Translations under genes and position numbers: made by a program
Shown here: positions 6,328 through 9,758 of the stretch, one piece after another
Position numbering within the stretch: position 1 is the first letter of the stretch
Layout: every line of letters begins with the position of its first letter
Source of the DNA: Woeseia sp.
Lineage (GTDB): Bacteria; Pseudomonadota; Gammaproteobacteria; Steroidobacterales; Woeseiaceae
NCBI GenBank assembly: GCA_018701055.1
Contig: JABIUH010000263.1
Span: 1-9,758 of the forward strand
Length of the DNA: 9,758 bases
Reading direction: 5' to 3'
The notes under the pieces: generated by a model
The model's input: only the letters and a program-made list of their open reading frames with translations
What the model was told of the DNA's origin: nothing
Database searches by the model: none

Positions 6328-7128
6328 ATGAATGAATGGCAACCCTCTGGCGTAATCACAATAACCACGGATTTTGGGCACAAAGGTCCGTTTGCTGCGG
6401 TAATGCAAGGCGCTATCGTCAAGCGATTTGCTGACGCAAGAATCATCGATCTGGCTCACGATATTCCAGCGCACTGGCCGCCGGAAGCAGGCTTTTGGCT
6501 GAGTCGGTCATATCAGTATTTCCCCAGCGGCACCGTACACATGGCCATCGTTGATCCTGGTGTTGGCACTGAGAGAGATGTCTTGCTGGTTGTCAAAGAC
6601 GGTCACCTGTTCATTGCGCCGGATAACGGACTTCTCGCCCCTCTCGCAGAAAATGCCGATAGAGTGTGCAAACTAAATGAAGATGCGCTCGACAGAATTG
6701 GCCTGGGCACTCCAAGTCTAACTTTTCATGGACGCGACATGTTTGCTCCGCTCGCGGCAGACCTAGCAGCCGGGAAAATTTGTGTGGACGACATTGGCAC
6801 TGATTCCACTGACTGGATTCCAGGTCTTATTGAAGATCCGCAGGTTGGCAGCGCACGAGTAAGTGGCATCGTTATTACCGTTGATGCATTCGGCAATTTA
6901 ATCAGCAATATTGACGCGTCACTAATCGAATCGTTCGGTAACCCAATGGTTAACGTCGCTGGAAAGACAATCGCTATGACGACCGCTTATGGTCGCGTCA
7001 GTCCCGGCGAGTTTCTTGCACTTATCAATTCTTTTGGCGTGGTCGAAATCGCACGCTCGGAAGATAACGCAGCCGATGGACTGGGATGCGAGCGTGGCGC
7101 TCCGGTCGTCATTACTGACGCAAAGTGA
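6328..7128 (+). CDS. S-adenosylmethionine hydrolase, DUF62 family
   Basis: This 266-residue DUF62 protein belongs to a family shown to hydrolyse S-adenosylmethionine to adenosine and methionine; homologues include the SAM-dependent fluorinase and chlorinase. Motifs in order: ITITTDFGHKGPFAAVMQG (residues 10-28), DLAHDIP, VHMAIVDPGVGTERD (70-84), IAPDNGLLAPL (97-106) and LTFHGRDMFAPLAADLA. The Asp76-Arg83-His134 set matches the conserved Asp-Arg-His triad of the hydrolases. The C-terminal domain has VITVDAFGNLISNID. I see no chlorinase- or fluorinase-specific insertion. I chose ATG 6328 because homologues begin just before the TDFG motif; a GTG at 6301 would add nine residues. Neither start has a visible Shine-Dalgarno. 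It follows the transporter within 30 bases and is probably co-transcribed. Confidence 0.92.
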   Translation: MNEWQPSGVITITTDFGHKGPFAAVMQGAIVKRFADARIIDLAHDIPAHWPPEAGFWLSRSYQYFPSGTVHMAIVDPGVGTERDVLLVVKDGHLFIAPDNGLLAPLAENADRVCKLNEDALDRIGLGTPSLTFHGRDMFAPLAADLAAGKICVDDIGTDSTDWIPGLIEDPQVGSARVSGIVITVDAFGNLISNIDASLIESFGNPMVNVAGKTIAMTTAYGRVSPGEFLALINSFGVVEIARSEDNAADGLGCERGAPVVITDAK

Positions 7129-7147
7129 TTCCAACATAGGAACTAGA

Positions 7148-7180
7148 ATGCAATCGGCGTGTCTGAACCTTAAAGATTAA
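7148..7180 (+). CDS. Possible 10-codon leader ORF
   Basis: ATG 7148 is preceded by AGGA six bases upstream and encodes MQSACLNLKD before a TAA. It ends 18 bases before the start of the next small ORF, and codons 4-7 form the left arm of the hairpin at 7158-7211. The arrangement recalls leader peptides that control a downstream start. The product has no recognisable function and the ORF is short enough to be chance. Confidence 0.22.
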   Translation: MQSACLNLKD

Positions 7181-7211
7181 GCAATCGAAAGGTGCAGTTT
7201 GGTCAGACACG
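7158..7211 (+). promoter_or_regulatory. Hairpin over the start of the small lipoprotein ORF
   Basis: CGTGTCTGAACC (7158-7169) pairs with GGTCAGACACG (7201-7211), giving 11 base pairs with one bulged A and a 31-base loop. The loop contains the AAAGG ribosome binding site and the first two bases of the TTG start at 7199. There is no U-tract on either strand, so this is not a typical intrinsic terminator. An alternative pairing, ACCTT with AAGGT, would directly cover the ribosome binding site. Confidence 0.4.
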
Positions 7212-7288
7212 GAATTGTGCGACCTATTCTCGTTTCGCTAGCAGCCCTGCTAACGGCATGCTCCACAAATCAAATCAACGCCCCCTAA
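7199..7288 (+). pseudogene. Small lipoprotein ORF or truncated lipoprotein gene 5' end
   Basis: Starting at TTG 7199, six bases after AAAGG, 29 codons encode a short basic N-terminus (with Arg3, His4 and Arg8), a hydrophobic stretch (ILVSLAALL) and a lipobox LTAC. The predicted mature peptide is only CSTNQINAP. An in-frame GTG at 7217 is an alternative start. The signal peptide is convincing, so the reading frame was real at some time. The nine-residue mature part is very short, and its last codons are antisense to the end of the beta-lactamase-family fragment on the other strand. I think it more likely to be the stub of a deleted lipoprotein gene than a true mini-lipoprotein, but both remain open. 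Confidence 0.4.
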
Positions 7289-7502
7289 CCAGATTTCCCG
7301 ATTTCATTACAAGAGCAACACCGCTAAAGTGCTCAGTCGTCACCATTTCCTGAAGATATTTCTCGGACCGGGAATCGACAACCTGTCGAATCGTAGGAAC
7401 TCCCTGTGTTGTTGTACCGAGTATCGCCTCGTCTTCCGGCCCAGAACAAGCCGCACACAATAGAGCACTGAAAATGATCAGGAACGAGTTGGGCTTATTC
7501 AG
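7275..7502 (-). pseudogene. Truncated serine beta-lactamase-family lipoprotein fragment
   Basis: From a CTG at 7502 the frame reads NKPNSFLIIFSALLCAACSG, a lipoprotein-type signal sequence. It continues with VDSRSEKYLQEMVTTEHF, then SGVALVMKSGNLVRGR, and stops. The second part matches the beginning of the class C beta-lactamase/penicillin-binding-protein-like hydrolases, where a segment like FSGVALVxKDGKVV leads to a GYG motif. The protein ends there, long before the SxxK catalytic motif, and the next bases do not continue the homology in the other two frames. No ATG, GTG or TTG precedes the signal peptide, so the start also seems lost; a TTG at 7460 exists but falls after the hydrophobic segment. 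It cannot encode an active enzyme. It lies 41 bases downstream of the amidase gene on the same strand. Confidence 0.6.
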
Positions 7503-7543
7503 TTGGTATATGTCTACGGCCTCACGATGACAACCCTAAATGT

Positions 7544-9379
7544 TCAACGGAGCTCGATTTGCCCCCTGATCGCACCTGTCGGCTCCTGCGCGGTATAGAC
7601 CAGTACGTAGAGACCGTCATCCAACAAATCGTCAAGATGTGGGTTGCGGATAGCGATCGAGCCGGTGCGGTCAACGCCGAGGAGTTCAATGATGGGCCCG
7701 TTTTCTCCAGACAATCCACGGTGAAGTTTTATGTCGATTATGTCCCGACTCCGAATTCCTCGGACTCGCAGTTCATAGTGCAGCATTTGCGTCGTGCGAT
7801 CGAGGTTCAATCGACCATTGATGCCAGGGACATCGATTCGAAAATCCGCATCAAGATCATCTGCCAGAAGTGACGGTGTGCGAGCTGGCGGTGTGCGGGG
7901 CTTCACCGCCTGTTCGTAAGCAAAAGCCATACTGATCAGGCTAGCTTCCTCGAATGCGGGCGCTAGTAATTCGATACCGAGTGGTACGCCATCGTCTGTA
8001 AAACCTGCAGGCAGCGATATGGCCGGCAATCCCGAATGGGCAGCTATCTGGCAGCTCGAGCCGTAAGCACTTTCGCCGATCATGCGCGGGCGGGCACGCA
8101 ATGTTGGGTACACCAGCGCATCCAGGTTGTGCTCCGTCATTGCAGCTATAACCATTCTGGTAACCTCTTCCCGCCCGGCCAGCATCGCACGGTATTCCTC
8201 TGGGTCGGCCTCTGTCTCCAGTTCGCGGCGGTATCCGCTTTCCAAGTCTTCATGATACTGGCCGCTCTCAAGAATCTCCTCGAGTGAATTCACGGGTGCA
8301 TTAGACTTCGCCAGATACGCATCGAAATCCCGCAAGAACTCCATCCGGATGACCCCACTCGATTCCAAGGCTTCGTCAAGTCCGTCGATCTCCAGTTCAA
8401 TCGTCTCTGCACCGTTCTCGACCATCAACTCCGCAGCTGAACGAATGATGTCAGTGACTTCTTGATAGGTGCCGAACAGGCCATCGTCCACAAGATTATT
8501 CTTCAGCAGACCGAGCCGCTTTCCGTTGAGTCCGTCCTCACGCAGAAAATCGGTGTACGAGCCAAGGACATGGCCACGCGCAACCGCAGTCTGGACATCC
8601 TCGGGATCGTAGCCGACAGTTGCGTCGAGCACCGTAACGAGATCAACCACGCTGCGCGCCAGCGGACCGCCAACGTCCTGTGTATCAGACAATGGAATAA
8701 TGCCGTCGCGACTCGATAGCCCCTGTGTGACACGAATTCCGAACAAGTTATTGTTGGCAGCCGGGATGCGGATCGAACCACAGGTATCGCTACCCATACC
8801 TACTGCAGCGTAGTTCGCAGCGACTGCCGCGCCAGTACCGCCACTGGAACCACCAGGATTTCGGGCAGGGTCGTAGGGATTGCGAGTTTGACCGCCGAGC
8901 GAACTGATGGTCGTGATACCGCGTGCTGCTTCGTGCATGTTGGTCTTTCCGATGAACACTGCGCCTGCCTCACGCAGCTTCCTGACCTGGTAGCCATCGT
9001 CGGGCGCCATGAAGCCAGCCAGCGCAACGAGGCCCGCGGTAGTAGGCATGTCGTAGGTATCGTAGTTATCCTTTAGTAGCACCGGTATGCCGTGCAGCGG
9101 CCCTCGTGGCCCTCGTTTGCGCCTTTCCTGGTCAAGTTCTCGAGCGGTTTCAATGGCGTCTTCATTGATGAATGTCATTGCGTTTAACACAGGCCCCCGG
9201 TTATCGAAAGCCTCGATCCGTGCGAGGTACTGCCGTACCAGTTGCTCGGAAGATGTCTCGCCGTCTTCCATCGCAGCCTGTAATTCGGGAATGGTCTTCT
9301 CGAACGCGTCGTACTCCTGCGCGATCACGCTATCGACTAAAAAAATAGCAAGAAGGATTGGGGCAAACTTCATGTTCAT
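7544..9379 (-). CDS. Secreted amidase-signature hydrolase with C-terminal CHRD-like domain
   Basis: This 611-residue protein begins with a Sec-type signal peptide (residues 1-20, likely cut in VIA-QE), so it should act in the periplasm or outside the cell. Residues about 25-500 form an amidase-signature domain with HGIPVLLKDNYD (Lys103), NPGGSSGGTGAA (cis-Ser178) and GSDTCGSIRIPA (nucleophile Ser202). The spacings 103-178-202 equal those of the Lys-Ser-Ser triad in fatty acid amide hydrolase. Residues about 515-611 resemble a CHRD domain: HYELRVRG, IKLHRGLSGENGPIIELLG and YVLVYTAQEPTGAIRGQIEL. That part is absent from ordinary amidases. The amide substrate is unknown. The ATG at 9379 has AAAGG seven bases upstream, and a perfect TTGACA at 9422-9417 may serve as -35, though its -10 is poor. 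A beta-lactamase-family remnant lies downstream on the same strand. Confidence 0.92.
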   Translation of the reverse strand: MNMKFAPILLAIFLVDSVIAQEYDAFEKTIPELQAAMEDGETSSEQLVRQYLARIEAFDNRGPVLNAMTFINEDAIETARELDQERRKRGPRGPLHGIPVLLKDNYDTYDMPTTAGLVALAGFMAPDDGYQVRKLREAGAVFIGKTNMHEAARGITTISSLGGQTRNPYDPARNPGGSSGGTGAAVAANYAAVGMGSDTCGSIRIPAANNNLFGIRVTQGLSSRDGIIPLSDTQDVGGPLARSVVDLVTVLDATVGYDPEDVQTAVARGHVLGSYTDFLREDGLNGKRLGLLKNNLVDDGLFGTYQEVTDIIRSAAELMVENGAETIELEIDGLDEALESSGVIRMEFLRDFDAYLAKSNAPVNSLEEILESGQYHEDLESGYRRELETEADPEEYRAMLAGREEVTRMVIAAMTEHNLDALVYPTLRARPRMIGESAYGSSCQIAAHSGLPAISLPAGFTDDGVPLGIELLAPAFEEASLISMAFAYEQAVKPRTPPARTPSLLADDLDADFRIDVPGINGRLNLDRTTQMLHYELRVRGIRSRDIIDIKLHRGLSGENGPIIELLGVDRTGSIAIRNPHLDDLLDDGLYVLVYTAQEPTGAIRGQIELR

Positions 9380-9425
9380 AGCAATGCCTTTGGAAATCGA
9401 TCCGTAGAAATCTGGCTGTCAATAC

Positions 9426-9449
9426 GGCTGCTTTGGGTCACAAGCAGCC
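9426..9449. repeat. Perfect 8-bp inverted repeat (hairpin) upstream of the amidase
   Basis: GGCTGCTT (9426-9433) and AAGCAGCC (9442-9449) enclose an 8-base loop. The stem is GC-rich and would be stable in RNA. No U-tract follows on either strand. It sits four bases upstream of the TTGACA -35 candidate of the amidase, so a protein-binding site or an upstream transcript structure are both possible. Confidence 0.45.
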
Positions 9450-9492
9450 TCTCGCTACTCTAACACTTGGGTGCCGAACCATTCGGCCAGAA

Positions 9493-9532
9493 GCGCTTGA
9501 ATTGAAGCTAGATGATGCTCCTGTTCAAGCGC
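9493..9532. promoter_or_regulatory. 9-bp perfect inverted repeat upstream of the SDR gene
   Basis: GCGCTTGAA (9493-9501) and TTCAAGCGC (9524-9532) are separated by 22 bases. Half-site centres lie 31 bp apart, close to three helical turns, which would place two bound dimers or a looped dimer on one DNA face. The right arm covers the expected -35 region of the promoter whose -10 is TATACT. This looks like a control site for the SDR gene, the amidase, or both. Confidence 0.4.
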
Positions 9533-9545
9533 GCACGTGATTCTA

Positions 9546-9551
9546 TATACT
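9546..9551 (+). promoter_or_regulatory. Candidate -10 element (TATACT) of the SDR gene
   Basis: TATACT matches five of six consensus bases and lies 31 bases before the SDR ATG. The -35 region 16-19 bases upstream (around CTGTTCAA) is weak, which would fit an activator-dependent or regulated promoter. It is the best -10 in this divergent region on the + strand. Confidence 0.33.
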
Positions 9552-9582
9552 GGTTCCAAATTCCCAACGGTGTATTTGCAAT

Positions 9583-9758
9583 ATGGCTGGAGTCGAAGGA
9601 CGTGTAACGCTAATTACGGGGGCGGGCCGAGGAATTGGACACGCAACCGCAAATTTATTGGCGTCGCGCGGCGCTCACGTAATGTGCGTCGCACGAAGTC
9701 AGCAGGAACTGGAAAAAACAGGCCTCGAATTTTCGGTGGCAGATCTTGGAACTATAGA
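9583..9758 (+). CDS. Short-chain dehydrogenase/reductase, N-terminal part
   Basis: This gene starts at ATG 9583 and runs off the window end with 58 complete codons visible. The sequence GRVTLITGAGRGIGHATANLL contains the TGxxxGxG cofactor-binding motif (TGAGRGIG) at residues 12-19. The second beta strand is HVMCVARSQQEL, where an Arg after the strand favours NADP(H) over NAD(H). It is a classical SDR oxidoreductase, but the catalytic Ser-Tyr-Lys part lies outside the window and the substrate cannot be guessed. There is no clear Shine-Dalgarno before the ATG. It diverges from the amidase gene. Confidence 0.88.
   Translation, partial: MAGVEGRVTLITGAGRGIGHATANLLASRGAHVMCVARSQQELEKTGLEFSVADLGTI

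Noticed and set aside
6989..7180. 63-residue + strand frame overlapping the SAM hydrolase end
   Set aside because: Its first two thirds overlap the SAM hydrolase in another frame without motifs. Only the last ten codons, after a good AGGA, were kept as a possible leader ORF.
7158..7211. Intrinsic terminator after the SAM hydrolase gene
   Set aside because: The stem is good, but no run of T follows on the + strand and none lies on the - strand side either, and the 31-base loop is too long.
7275..7460. Intact small protein starting at TTG 7460
   Set aside because: The in-frame upstream codons encode the hydrophobic signal segment, so a start at 7460 would cut the signal peptide. The homology then stops abruptly. 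A decayed fragment explains this better.
8503..8781. 92-residue - strand frame inside the amidase gene
   Set aside because: It is a shifted frame of the amidase, which has clear conserved motifs in the long frame.

Overview
The window looks like chromosomal DNA from a Proteobacterium, most likely a Gammaproteobacterium. The reasons are the standard-length MoaA/C/D/E and MobA proteins, a YhhQ-type transporter, a PimC/PimD-like acyl-CoA dehydrogenase pair, Shine-Dalgarno-led genes and roughly 50% GC by eye. The taxonomic guess rests on gene content only. There are no rRNA or tRNA genes, CRISPR arrays, transposases or phage genes.

Layout. (1) Bases 1-169 hold the 3' end of a MocA-like nucleotidyltransferase on the + strand. 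It meets a molybdenum-cofactor operon on the - strand, read in the order moaA, moaC, mobA, moaD, moaE (2989 down to 166), with spacings from a 5-base gap to a 14-base overlap. (2) The interval 2990-3210 is a divergent control region. It contains a striking 23-bp palindrome that overlaps the -10 element of the best moaA promoter candidate. (3) Bases 3211-7128 form a tight + strand cluster: two acyl-CoA dehydrogenase subunits, a queuosine-precursor transporter of the YhhQ family and a DUF62 S-adenosylmethionine hydrolase. (4) Bases 7129-7543 have no complete large gene. They hold a possible 10-codon leader ORF, a hairpin, a 29-codon lipoprotein-like ORF on + and a truncated beta-lactamase-family lipoprotein fragment on -. 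The two lipoprotein stubs run into each other and look like a deletion scar. (5) Bases 7544-9379 (-) encode a secreted amidase-signature enzyme with a C-terminal CHRD-like domain. (6) Bases 9380-9582 are a divergent region with two clear inverted repeats. It precedes the start of a short-chain dehydrogenase/reductase that runs off the window end.

How the parts work together. MoaA and MoaC make cyclic pyranopterin monophosphate from GTP. MoaD and MoaE form molybdopterin synthase. MobA adds GMP to make the bis-MGD cofactor, and the MocA-like enzyme would add CMP for xanthine-oxidase-type enzymes. The acyl-CoA dehydrogenase pair resembles two-subunit FAD enzymes that oxidise CoA esters of dicarboxylic, cyclic or steroid-like acids; the real substrate cannot be read from sequence. 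The transporter and the SAM hydrolase are translationally or positionally coupled to that pair, with no obvious metabolic link. I see no complete novel system. The points most worth a second look are the moaA/acyl-CoA dehydrogenase operator, the head-on lipoprotein stubs with their leader-like hairpin, the amidase-CHRD fusion, and the MoaD Gly-Gly codons that double as the moaE ribosome binding site.
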